From Erysipelotrichaceae bacterium (lineage in GTDB: Bacteria; Bacillota_I; Bacilli_A; Erysipelotrichales; Erysipelotrichaceae), in the NCBI GenBank assembly GCA_016280635.1, contig JAEEHC010000052.1, positions 1 to 64,000 of the forward strand: a DNA stretch of 64,000 bases, written 5' to 3'. The notes below the pieces were generated by a model. It ran no database searches and had not been told where the DNA came from. It saw nothing but the letters and a program-made list of their open reading frames with translations. Made by a program: the position numbers and the translations under genes. Of this stretch, positions 1 through 9,188 are shown piece after piece; position 1 is the first letter of the stretch; every line of letters begins with the position of its first letter.

Positions 1-1
1 C

Positions 2-88
2 TCAGCCGCGGCCATCATCCTGTTTGCCATCGTGCTTTCCATTACCTGCATCAACCTGCTGGTAAGCAAGAAGCACGTTCACTATTAG
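2..88 (+). CDS. C-terminal fragment of ABC transporter permease (sugar type), truncated by window start
   Basis: Open frame ...SAAAIILFAIVLSITCINLLVSKKHVHY*, immediately upstream of a MalG-like permease. Confidence 0.6.
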   Translation, partial: SAAAIILFAIVLSITCINLLVSKKHVHY

Positions 89-99
89 GAGGTGCAGCC

Positions 100-969
100 A
101 TGAATAATGATTTTGAAAGAATGGAAAATCAGCTGCGCTGCCGCAAGAAGATCAAGAAGATCCTGACCTATGCCTTATTGGTATTCTGGGCGATCTGCGT
201 CATCTTCCCCTTCTACTGGATGATCCTGACCTCCGTCAAGAGCTATGGCGCTTATTCCTCGGAATATGTGCCGAAGTTCTTCACCCTTTCCCCGACTCTG
301 GAAAACTATGTCGAGGTCTTTATCGCCGTTCCCTTTGCCCGCTATCTGCTTAATACCCTGATCTTTGCGGTCGCGACAACGGGAGGAATGCTGCTGGTTA
401 TAATTCTGGCGGCCTTTGCCTTCAGCAAGCTGGAGTTCAGGGGTAACAATCTGGTCTTCACCATTCTGTTATCATTGATGATGATCCCCAATGAACTGGT
501 CGTCATCACCAACTTCGTCACCATTACCAACTGGAACATGCGCAACACCTTTCTGGGTCTGATCCTGCCTTCACTGACTTCGATCTTCTACATCTATCTG
601 CTGAAGGAGAATTTCTCCCAGGTTCCCGATGAGATTTACAAGGCTGCCAAGGTTGACGGTACTTCTGATCTGAAGTTTCTGTTCAAGGTGCTGATTCCGA
701 TCTGCCGGCCAACCATCGTCACGGTGGTCATCCTGAAAGTCATTGAGTGCTGGAACAGTTATGTCTGGCCGCGGCTGATCACCGATCAGCAAGCTTACTT
801 CCTGGTCTCCAACGGCATTCAGGAGATCCGGGAAAACGGCTTTGGCCGGGAAAACATTCCGGCCATGATGGCCGCCGTGGTGGTCATCTCGCTGCCGTTA
901 ATCGTACTGTTTCTGATCTTCCATAAGAAGATCATGGAGGGCGTTGCCCGGGGAGGTACCAAGGGATGA
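100..969 (+). CDS. Carbohydrate ABC transporter permease (MalG/UgpE family)
   Basis: 289 aa, multi-TM, EAA-loop-like segment 'VPDEIYKAAKVDGTSDLKFLFKVLIPICRPTIVTV'; GGAGG RBS. Confidence 0.92.
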   Translation: MNNDFERMENQLRCRKKIKKILTYALLVFWAICVIFPFYWMILTSVKSYGAYSSEYVPKFFTLSPTLENYVEVFIAVPFARYLLNTLIFAVATTGGMLLVIILAAFAFSKLEFRGNNLVFTILLSLMMIPNELVVITNFVTITNWNMRNTFLGLILPSLTSIFYIYLLKENFSQVPDEIYKAAKVDGTSDLKFLFKVLIPICRPTIVTVVILKVIECWNSYVWPRLITDQQAYFLVSNGIQEIRENGFGRENIPAMMAAVVVISLPLIVLFLIFHKKIMEGVARGGTKG

Positions 970-2576
970 GAAAGACTGTCCGCAGAATACTCCTGATGAT
1001 CGTTACACTGAGCCTGCTTATGCCGTTAAGCGGCTGCCATGGCCAGAGACAGATGGCTGATTTCGTGATGCCGGAAGCCTTTGACACTTCCCGGAATTAT
1101 GAGATCGTCTTCTGGGCAAAAAATGATACCAACAAGTATCAGACCGCCATCTACAACAAGGCCGTCAGCGACTTTGAAGCCCTTTATCCCAATGTCAAGG
1201 TCAACATCCGGCTTTATACCGACTATTCCCGTATCTATAACGATGTCATCACCAATCTGGCCACCGGTACGACCCCCAATGTCTGCATCACCTATCCCGA
1301 CCATGTTGCCACCTATCTGACCGGCAATAATACCGTGGTTCCGCTTGATGAATTGTATGTCAATGAAGATTACGGTCTGGCTGGCCGCCAGGTGCGCTTC
1401 GATTCGCCCTCCCTTGACCAGATGGTCAGCAAGTTTCTGGAGGAGGGAAAACTGAATGGCCACTATTACTGCCTTCCCTTCATGCGCTCTACGGAAGCGC
1501 TCTACATCAATAAGACCTACGTCAATAAACTGGGTTATGAAATTCCGGAAGTCATGAGCTGGGAACAGATCTTTGAGATTGCCCGGGCCGCCACTAAGAA
1601 GGACGCCGATGGCAATTATCTGGTCAACGGCCAGAAGATCATGATCCCCTTCATCTATAAGTCCACTGACAACATGATGATCCAGATGCTCAGACAGCTT
1701 AACGCACCCTATTGCAGCGGGGAAGGTGAAGTGCAGATCTTCAACGATCAGACCCGTCAGATCCTGGAAATGGTCCGGGAGAATGTTCAGGCCGGAGCCT
1801 TATCAACCTTCAAGATCTCGTCTTACCCGGCCAACTTCCTCAATGCCGGCCAGTGCATTTTCGCCATTGACTCCACTGCCGGGGCGACCTGGATGGGGCC
1901 GGATGCCCCGCTGGGTCATCAGGACATCGCTGAGGAGAATCTGGTGGATTTCGAGATGGTGGTGCGGATGATCCCGCAGTTTGACGCTGAACACCCGGCC
2001 ATGATCTCTCAGGGGCCTTCGATCTGCGTCTTCAATAAGGCGGATCCGCAGGAAGTCCTGGCCTCCTGGCTGTTTGCCCAATATCTTCTGACTAACGATA
2101 TCCAGATTGGCTACAGCCAGACGGAGGGCTACAGTCCGGTTACGCTGAAGGCTCAGCAGGATCCCGCTTATCAGCAGTACCTGTCCCTGGGCGGCAGCGA
2201 CAATGAGGAACACTATCATGGTAAGATTGACGCGGTAAAACTGCTGATCGCCAATACGGAAAACACCTTTGTTACCCCGGTCTTCAACGGCTCCGCTTCC
2301 CTCAGAGAAGCTGCCGGTGCCCTGATTGAGGAGACTGCCAAGGCGGTCAACCGTAAGCAGACGATCGATGAGGATTTCTATAAGAAACTGTATGGCAATG
2401 TCACTTCGCTTTACCATCTTGATCAGATCCAGGCCGGCACCAGCGGCAAGGCTGATCTCGGCCCGCTGCCGAAAACGGCGGTAGCATTACTGGGTGGCCT
2501 GTCCGTGGTCTGGCTGTTTCTTGCTGCGTATTACCTTAATGATATCCGCAAGGAAAGGCTTAAGAAAAACGGCTGA
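966..2576 (+). CDS. Extracellular solute-binding lipoprotein with an additional C-terminal TM helix
   Basis: Lipobox 'LMPLSGC', SBP family 1-like body; C-term 'TAVALLGGLSVVWLFLAAYYLNDIRKERLKKNG'; ATGA overlap with upstream permease. Confidence 0.85.
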   Translation: MRKTVRRILLMIVTLSLLMPLSGCHGQRQMADFVMPEAFDTSRNYEIVFWAKNDTNKYQTAIYNKAVSDFEALYPNVKVNIRLYTDYSRIYNDVITNLATGTTPNVCITYPDHVATYLTGNNTVVPLDELYVNEDYGLAGRQVRFDSPSLDQMVSKFLEEGKLNGHYYCLPFMRSTEALYINKTYVNKLGYEIPEVMSWEQIFEIARAATKKDADGNYLVNGQKIMIPFIYKSTDNMMIQMLRQLNAPYCSGEGEVQIFNDQTRQILEMVRENVQAGALSTFKISSYPANFLNAGQCIFAIDSTAGATWMGPDAPLGHQDIAEENLVDFEMVVRMIPQFDAEHPAMISQGPSICVFNKADPQEVLASWLFAQYLLTNDIQIGYSQTEGYSPVTLKAQQDPAYQQYLSLGGSDNEEHYHGKIDAVKLLIANTENTFVTPVFNGSASLREAAGALIEETAKAVNRKQTIDEDFYKKLYGNVTSLYHLDQIQAGTSGKADLGPLPKTAVALLGGLSVVWLFLAAYYLNDIRKERLKKNG

Positions 2577-2656
2577 CCGGCATGAGAGTTGATTATGCCT
2601 GCCGGCAGTTCTATAATTAATTAGCAGTCCCAAGGGACTGCAGAAGGAGAGAAACA

Positions 2657-3388
2657 ATGAAAAAGCTATTTGTCTTAATGTTATCCCTGCTCATGGTTTT
2701 ATCCTTTGCCGGTTGCGGCCAGAAGGATGATCCCAAGAAGAAGGGCGAAGGTGTCATGACTCACGAACAGTATGTCGCCGCTGAGCTTAACAGTGAAGTT
2801 ACCATTGAGACCTACATCCAGGCCAAGCAGTCCTGGTGGCAGGATAAGGGAACTTTCTATACTCAGGACGCTGACGGTGCCTATTTCCTTTATGAAATGC
2901 CCTGCTCAGAAGAAGAGTACAACAAGCTGACCGAGGGAACCAAGATCAAGGTTACCGGCTTCAAGGCTGAATGGTCCGGTCAGGTTGAGATCATCGATGC
3001 CAAGTGGGAGATCGAAGAAGGCAATTATGTTGCCAAGCCGGTTGATGTCACTTCCTTATTAGGCACTGAAAATCTGATCAGCCACATGACTGAGAAGGTC
3101 ACCTTCAAGGGTATGAAAGTTGAAGCCAGCACTGATCCCAACGGCAATGAAGTCGCTTTCCTGTATAACTGGGACGGCTCCGGTGAACCGGGCAGTGACC
3201 TCTACTTCAACGTTTCCAGCAATGGCGTTACCTATCAGTTCACGGTTGAATCCTACCTCTGCGGCAAGGATACCGCTGTCTATAAGGCTGTTGAAGGCCT
3301 GCAGATCGGTCAGACCGTTGATCTGGAAGGCTTCCTGTACTGGTATAACGGACCGAACCCCCACATCACTGCGGTAACCGTTAAGTAG
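2657..3388 (+). CDS. Lipoprotein, probable tandem OB-fold-like domains
   Basis: Lipobox 'LSFAGC'; beta-rich 'EGTKIKVTGFKAEWSGQVEIIDAKWEIEEG' and 'QIGQTVDLEGFLYWYNGPNPHITAVTV'. Confidence 0.6.
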   Translation: MKKLFVLMLSLLMVLSFAGCGQKDDPKKKGEGVMTHEQYVAAELNSEVTIETYIQAKQSWWQDKGTFYTQDADGAYFLYEMPCSEEEYNKLTEGTKIKVTGFKAEWSGQVEIIDAKWEIEEGNYVAKPVDVTSLLGTENLISHMTEKVTFKGMKVEASTDPNGNEVAFLYNWDGSGEPGSDLYFNVSSNGVTYQFTVESYLCGKDTAVYKAVEGLQIGQTVDLEGFLYWYNGPNPHITAVTVK

Positions 3389-3412
3389 GAGCTGGCCAAA
3401 ACAAGGCAGAAG

Positions 3413-3438
3413 AAGCGGGTGAATTGCCCGCTTTTTTT
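3413..3438 (+). terminator. Rho-independent terminator
   Basis: AAGCGGG-TGAATTG-CCCGCTT followed by T run. Confidence 0.9.
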
Positions 3439-3633
3439 CGGCGGCTGAACCGTATGAAACACTGGAACATGTTCAAACCATGGCGATTTTGTCCTGATTT
3501 TGGCAATAAAACAAGCAAATGTTGTTGTCAGGATAATCTGAAAATAGTAATATTAATATAAATGAGAATGTAATGATTTCAGAAGGTATTGTGTACCTTC
3601 ATTGATTGATAGCAATTCTTACGGAGGGTAGAT

Positions 3634-5751
3634 ATGCTTAGAAACAAAAAGGAAAAGAGATTACTTATACTGGTTCTCAGCCTCATCATGGTGCTGACCG
3701 GCCTGCAGAGCGCGGTTGCTCAGGATGAAGAGCCTAAAAACAGAGACGTAGTAAGAGATGTCGTCGTGCAGTTGGGCGATGTTGAGTTTACCGAAAACCT
3801 CACCATGCATGAACTGGCGTCCATTCGTCCGGACATGAGCCTGCGGCCGTCAGTAAATCCCTGGACAGACCGCGTAAACAACCTCTGGGGTGTCGGCCTT
3901 AACGGCGTCGACCCCAATGACAAGCCTTATGTCGAGTCAGAAGAATACCCCTATACTCTGGTCAATAACGGTCTGGCCAGCCGCATCATGGTGCAGTTTA
4001 CAGGCATCATCCCCCGGTCCCTGCGCGAAGGCGAAGACCCCAATGATCCGGAAGTCATCAGAAAGCGTTCCATTGACGTTCCCGGTCAGTACAAGCTGAT
4101 CGATAACCTCGGAAATGTTTATTACACCTACTGCTGCGACGTAGCGACTGACGCTAACCTGCAGGATACCTATAACGGCAGAAATGTCGAAGACGGCAGC
4201 TATTACAGTACTCAGGATGCGGAACACATCCGCTATATCTGCATGAACGGCTACTGGGGTTCCGTCAGCGGCACCGGTTCACTGGAAACTTTCAGAGAAC
4301 TGTTATTGGAAAACAATGTTCTTACGGAAGCCGAAGCCCAGGCTCTCACCCATGGTGAAGCACTGACCGCTACCCAGGCAGCAATCTGGAAATTCGGTAA
4401 CCGCGAACTCTCTTTCGCCGTTGATGAGACGGTCGTTACCGGTCCGGCTCTCAAGAACTATAGCTTCAATTCCACGGACTATGAGTGGCTGGAAAACTAT
4501 AAGAACGGTGGCAACCAGATCAAGAAGATCTACGATTTCCTGGTCAAGGGGCAGATCGCTGCTCACCCGCTGACCACGGTCTTTACCAAGACCAACTCTC
4601 TCGATGACGTTGACATTACCGTCCGGGAAAGAATCTCTCAGGGACAGGCAACCGACAATGACATCTACCTGGCCGATATCAGCTTCGAAATCGGAAGTGA
4701 GATCATGGACAGCGATGATCTTAAGGTCGTCATCAGCCAGAACGATGTTGACCTGGCAACCGTGAACATGGAGACCGGTAAGGCATCATATCTGGTTGAG
4801 GGTCTGCAGCTGAAGGAAAACAGTGAGATCACCCTTCAACTCAGCGGCTCCCGCGAGCTCAACAGCGGCTGCTACATCTTCGAGGCCAAGGAAGATGCTA
4901 AAGCCCAGACGCTGGTCGGCGTAGCTGAAGGTACTCAGTATGTCGGCTTAAAGCGCACCGTTGAGTTTGATGTCGGTTATCAGACCGAATGCGTTATCAC
5001 CGGCGAAAAGATCCTGGAACACGGTGAATTGGAAGACGGTCAGTTTACCTTTGAACTGCTGGATGAAAGCGGCGAACTGGTTGAAGCTGTCAGCAATGAC
5101 GCTGAAGGCAAGATCTCCTTCACTCCGCTGCAGTTTACCGTTGAGGATCTGGACAGAACTGATGATGAAGGCTGCCTGAGCTATACGGTCAGAGAAGTCA
5201 TCACTGATGAAGATGACATCATCTTCGATCAAGCCGAAAAGACGGTAAAGATCAGACTGACCTTTGACGGTGAAGAATTCAAGGCTGAAGTAGCTGATGA
5301 TTCCGATGAACTGACCTTCATCAATAAGATGGTCTGGATCGAACTGCCGGTCCGCAAGGTCTGGAAGGATAATGACAACGAGTATCAGATGCGTACCAAG
5401 AGCATTACCGTTCACCTGCTGGCAAACGGTGAGGATACCGGAAGAGTGCTGGTGCTCAGCGAAGCCAACCAGTGGCAGGGAGTCTTCGATGAACTGCCGG
5501 CTTACCTCGATGGCGAAGAGATCGTCTATGAAGTTGAGGAAGAAAAGGTAGAAAACTACGTAGTTTCCATCACCCGGGAAAAGGATTCATTCATCATTAC
5601 CAATACCTACCACAGTTCCACGCCGCCGACCGGCGACCGTGACTCCGTAGGTTACTGGCTGATGCTGTTCAGTGCCATTGGACTGGCCATGGACCTCTCC
5701 TGGATCAGTGATACCTCCCGCCGCAACCGCCGGGAAGAAGAACTGGCATAG
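3634..5751 (+). CDS. Cys-Gln thioester-domain surface adhesin with pilin isopeptide-type and Cna-B-type domains and a sorting signal
   Basis: Signal peptide; thioester-type motifs 'YYTYCCDVAT' and 'TQAAIWKFG'; 'FTFELLDESGELVEAV...' isopeptide domain; 'PVRKVWKDNDNEYQMRTKSITVHLLANG' Cna-B; C-term 'TPPTGD'-TM-'SRRNRR'. Confidence 0.88.
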   Translation: MLRNKKEKRLLILVLSLIMVLTGLQSAVAQDEEPKNRDVVRDVVVQLGDVEFTENLTMHELASIRPDMSLRPSVNPWTDRVNNLWGVGLNGVDPNDKPYVESEEYPYTLVNNGLASRIMVQFTGIIPRSLREGEDPNDPEVIRKRSIDVPGQYKLIDNLGNVYYTYCCDVATDANLQDTYNGRNVEDGSYYSTQDAEHIRYICMNGYWGSVSGTGSLETFRELLLENNVLTEAEAQALTHGEALTATQAAIWKFGNRELSFAVDETVVTGPALKNYSFNSTDYEWLENYKNGGNQIKKIYDFLVKGQIAAHPLTTVFTKTNSLDDVDITVRERISQGQATDNDIYLADISFEIGSEIMDSDDLKVVISQNDVDLATVNMETGKASYLVEGLQLKENSEITLQLSGSRELNSGCYIFEAKEDAKAQTLVGVAEGTQYVGLKRTVEFDVGYQTECVITGEKILEHGELEDGQFTFELLDESGELVEAVSNDAEGKISFTPLQFTVEDLDRTDDEGCLSYTVREVITDEDDIIFDQAEKTVKIRLTFDGEEFKAEVADDSDELTFINKMVWIELPVRKVWKDNDNEYQMRTKSITVHLLANGEDTGRVLVLSEANQWQGVFDELPAYLDGEEIVYEVEEEKVENYVVSITREKDSFIITNTYHSSTPPTGDRDSVGYWLMLFSAIGLAMDLSWISDTSRRNRREEELA

Positions 5752-5772
5752 AAACTGAAATGTAACCAACAG

Positions 5773-5800
5773 ACTGCCGGCTGTAAAGCCGGCAGTTTTC
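5773..5800 (+). terminator. Rho-independent terminator
   Basis: ACTGCCGGCT-GTAA-AGCCGGCAGT-TTTC. Confidence 0.88.
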
Positions 5801-5836
5801 TGTTAGAATTAGGAAAATGAACAATGAGGTGAAGCT

Positions 5837-6361
5837 ATGAAAAGAAGCATCATGATAGTATTGCTGACAGCGGTCATGCTGGTGATGATGAGCGGCTGCG
5901 GTTCCGGAAAAAATGAAGGTGGTCATCCTGATGCGCTTCCGGCTGATGAAAGCCTGGTGGTGATCAACGACTGTTCCTTCCGTCTTGATAAGGAGGCTGA
6001 ATTCAGCGGCGTCAGTTATCTGGCGGTTGCGGATTTTCAGGAAGTAAGGCAGAACATCTATGTCCAGTATAGCTATCTGCAGCAGGACAGTTCAAATCTG
6101 CTGTTCTTCCGGATCTTTTATTACCGTAATCAGGACTTCAAGGCCGCAATGAAGGATCTGGGCCTGGAAAGCGACATCCCTCTTAGCCCGGGAAAGACGG
6201 ATAACATCGATTACAGTTTTTATGAGGTTCCCCGTGATGACGGCGGTACCATTCATTTCTACTTCATTGAGCATGACGGCAGCAGTTATGTCCTGCATTT
6301 CGCTTCCCGTTATGACCTCAGCAACTTCGAACCAAAGGTCGTAAGATCCATTCATTTCTAG
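5837..6361 (+). CDS. Hypothetical lipoprotein
   Basis: Lipobox 'MMSGCG', 174 aa, RBS GAGGTGA. Confidence 0.7.
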   Translation: MKRSIMIVLLTAVMLVMMSGCGSGKNEGGHPDALPADESLVVINDCSFRLDKEAEFSGVSYLAVADFQEVRQNIYVQYSYLQQDSSNLLFFRIFYYRNQDFKAAMKDLGLESDIPLSPGKTDNIDYSFYEVPRDDGGTIHFYFIEHDGSSYVLHFASRYDLSNFEPKVVRSIHF

Positions 6362-6378
6362 TTGCTGCGAATGTACAG

Positions 6379-6402
6379 ACGGCTGGCTTGCCAGCCGTTT
6401 TA
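6379..6402 (+). terminator. Rho-independent terminator
   Basis: ACGGCTGG-CTTG-CCAGCCGT-TTTA. Confidence 0.82.
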
Positions 6403-6517
6403 TTGTGACGGGCTTTCGGCTTGTGAATAAATGTGGCAAGTCAAACACAAAGATAATGACATCAAAGTAAAAGTAGTATTACAATATACTTAATTCATAT
6501 AGATAGAGGAGGATAAT

Positions 6518-7780
6518 ATGAAGAAATTATTAGTTGTTCTGCTGGTAATTGGCATGGTCCTTTCCTTTGCCGGATGCTCCGGTCAGAAGGATCCTGAGCC
6601 GACGGGACCGGTTGAGGTCACCTACTGGCACACTTACACTGAACATCACAATGACTATCTGAACGCTCTGGTTGAGGAGTTCAATAAGTCACAGAATGAA
6701 GTTCATGTCACCGCTGTACAGCAGCCCTATCAGGATTATGATGCCAACCTGCTGCAGGCCGTCAGAAACGGTGTTGGCCCGGATGTCTGCTCAAGATACT
6801 CCAATGAAGTAATCGAGTACATCGCTGATGATCTGCTGGTCGACTTCGCTCCCTACATCAACGACAAGGAGATCGGCATTCCGACCTTCAAGAGCGACAT
6901 GGTAGGCAAGCTGTATGGTGAAGTTACCCAGTTTGGCGAGGACAAGATCTACATGATCCCGGTCATCTGCACTTCGGAAGTATACTACTACAACAAGACC
7001 CTGTTTGACGAGTTGGGTCTGAAGGCTCCGACCACCTGGAAGGAACTGGAAGAAGTCAGCCGTACCATCTATCAGAAGACCGGTAAACCGGGCTGGGGCT
7101 CTGACTCTCTGATGGATACCTTCGCCGGCATCATCATCCAGAAAGGCTCAGGCTACATCAACCCGACCACCAAGAAGGTTGAATTCGACAATGACATCGC
7201 TCTGGAAACCCTGAAGTGGCTCAAGAGCTGCATCGATGAGGGCATCTTCCGCTTAGTCGGTGATGACTACTACTTCTCCGGTCCGTTCACCAGCGGTGCC
7301 GTAGCTTCCTATACCGGCTCAAGCGCCGGTGTCGGCTACGCAACTGCCAATGACGGCAAGTTTGAAGTCGGCTGCGCTCCGATCATGCAGGATGCTCATG
7401 GATACATCCCGTCATGGGGTGGCGGCATGGTCTGCTTCAAGTCAACCCCGGAGAGAGAAAAGGCTGCTTACAAGTGGCTGAAGTACTTCTCATCAACAGA
7501 AGTAGCCGCCAAGTGGGCTATCGAGTTCGGTGCTTCACCGGCTTATACTTCATCCCTGAATACTCCTGAGTATCAGGAATACACCAAGACCAACATCGCA
7601 GCTGCCGCTCTGGCTGCTGAGATGCCGAATCTGAACTGGTTAAGCGGTATTTACGGTTCATCAACCGTCCGTACCGAGATCGATAAGATGCTGCTGACGG
7701 TTCTGACCGGCCAGGCTACCCCTGAGGATGCCTTAAAGGCCTGTGTCGATGCCTGCAACGCCGCCCTTAGCGAACACTAA
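6518..7780 (+). CDS. Extracellular solute-binding lipoprotein (UgpB/sugar SBP family)
   Basis: Lipobox 'LSFAGC'; 'VEVTYWHTYTEHHNDYLNALVEEFNKSQNEVHVTAV' typical of SBP family 1. Confidence 0.93.
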   Translation: MKKLLVVLLVIGMVLSFAGCSGQKDPEPTGPVEVTYWHTYTEHHNDYLNALVEEFNKSQNEVHVTAVQQPYQDYDANLLQAVRNGVGPDVCSRYSNEVIEYIADDLLVDFAPYINDKEIGIPTFKSDMVGKLYGEVTQFGEDKIYMIPVICTSEVYYYNKTLFDELGLKAPTTWKELEEVSRTIYQKTGKPGWGSDSLMDTFAGIIIQKGSGYINPTTKKVEFDNDIALETLKWLKSCIDEGIFRLVGDDYYFSGPFTSGAVASYTGSSAGVGYATANDGKFEVGCAPIMQDAHGYIPSWGGGMVCFKSTPEREKAAYKWLKYFSSTEVAAKWAIEFGASPAYTSSLNTPEYQEYTKTNIAAAALAAEMPNLNWLSGIYGSSTVRTEIDKMLLTVLTGQATPEDALKACVDACNAALSEH

Positions 7781-7804
7781 TCATTGATCAAAAACAGGTA
7801 ATAA

Positions 7805-7842
7805 CCAGAATAGTCACAGCTTGCTGCTTGTGGCTATTCTGG
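7805..7842 (+). promoter_or_regulatory. Intercistronic stem-loop between SBP gene and downstream operon genes
   Basis: CCAGAATAG(...)CTATTCTGG with inner pairing; no immediate T run. Confidence 0.65.
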
Positions 7843-7898
7843 CATTTACCGCTTTTTTGATGCTCTTTACATGTTTTTCAGAAAGAGAGAATTCCGAT

Positions 7899-9188
7899 AT
7901 GAAGAAACTGCTTGTTTTCATGATCGACGCCCTGTGTTCCTGTGACATTGAACGCATGGCTGCCATGCCCAATTTCGGCCCGGTAATTAAGAACGGCTCC
8001 CATGTTCATCACCTGCTGCCGGTTCACCCGGCGCTGACTTATTGCTGCCATGTATCCATTCTTACCGGTACTTATGTCGACAGGCACGGCATCGTTTCCA
8101 ATGAGCGGCTTTTGCACTGTGAGAAGAACGATACATGGTATGGCTATAAGCGGCAGGTCAATGGACCGACCCTGCTGGATCACGCCCGTGAGCATGGCCT
8201 GACTACCTGTTCGCTCAGCTGGCCGGTATCGGCGGGGGCTGACTACACCTACAACTGGCCGATGGTCGTTCCCTATCACTATGATGGCTATGCCCCGCTG
8301 CAGTATCTGGAAAACGGTAATGCGACCCAGAATCTGCTGGATGCCTATTACTGGAAATATGGAAGATATATAAAGGGTAAGGATTCATCTCTTGACCTGC
8401 TTACAATGTCGGTTGCCCCAGACCTGCTCAGAGACTTCGGTCAACCTGATGTCATGCTGATTAAGATGTGCGACCTGGACTCCGCCCGCCACCGCTATGG
8501 TGTCTACAGTCAGCAGGCCTTTGATCAGCTGCGCAAGCACGACGAGGAATTCGGAGTCATCATGGAATGTCTGAAACGCTACGGTGATCCGGATAACACC
8601 AATATCGTCATCATGGGGGACCACGGCCAGACGGACATTGATGATGTTCTGAATATGAATGTCCTGCTCACCGAGGCCGGATTCATCCGCCGTAAGGACG
8701 GCAGGATCGTTGACTGCGACTGCTTCGCTCATTCCAACGGCCTGTCCTGCTACATTGAACTGAAGGATCCGGAAGATAAAGTCATGGCTCAGAAGGTCAG
8801 GGATTATCTGGAGAGTCTGAAGTATAATCCTGATATCCAGCTGCTTTACGTATTGGATAAAGAGGAGATGAAGAAAGAGTACCACCTGGCCGGTCCGTTT
8901 GACTTCGTCATTGAAAGCCGGCGCAACATTGCCTTTAACGACGATCCCGATACCCCTTATCTCTGGAACAGCAAGATCCCCGGAGACCATTACATCGGGG
9001 CCGCTACTCACGGCTCACGGCCGGACCGCGATGAGAATACCGCCTTTATCGCCTGCGGACCTTCGATAAAAAAAGGCGTAGTGATTGAAAGAGCGGACAT
9101 GGTCGATGAAGCCCCGACCATGGCCAGAATGATCGGCTTCGAAATGCCGGATACGGACGGCAGAGTACTGGAGGAATTACTGGTATGA
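7899..9188 (+). CDS. Alkaline-phosphatase-superfamily phosphodiesterase/nucleotide pyrophosphatase-like, cytoplasmic
   Basis: 'MKKLLVFMIDALCSCDIERM', 'HPALTYCCHVSILTGTYVDRHGI', 'NIVIMGDHGQTDI', 'GDHYIGAATHGSRPD'; internal ATG at 7899 preferred over the 7821 ORF start because of RBS and the hairpin overlap. Confidence 0.88.
   Translation: MKKLLVFMIDALCSCDIERMAAMPNFGPVIKNGSHVHHLLPVHPALTYCCHVSILTGTYVDRHGIVSNERLLHCEKNDTWYGYKRQVNGPTLLDHAREHGLTTCSLSWPVSAGADYTYNWPMVVPYHYDGYAPLQYLENGNATQNLLDAYYWKYGRYIKGKDSSLDLLTMSVAPDLLRDFGQPDVMLIKMCDLDSARHRYGVYSQQAFDQLRKHDEEFGVIMECLKRYGDPDNTNIVIMGDHGQTDIDDVLNMNVLLTEAGFIRRKDGRIVDCDCFAHSNGLSCYIELKDPEDKVMAQKVRDYLESLKYNPDIQLLYVLDKEEMKKEYHLAGPFDFVIESRRNIAFNDDPDTPYLWNSKIPGDHYIGAATHGSRPDRDENTAFIACGPSIKKGVVIERADMVDEAPTMARMIGFEMPDTDGRVLEELLV

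Noticed and set aside
7821-7898. N-terminal extension (hydrophobic leader) of the phosphodiesterase ORF, which would imply secretion
   Set aside because: The first codons fall inside the intercistronic hairpin and the RBS fits ATG 7899; the extension is probably not translated.
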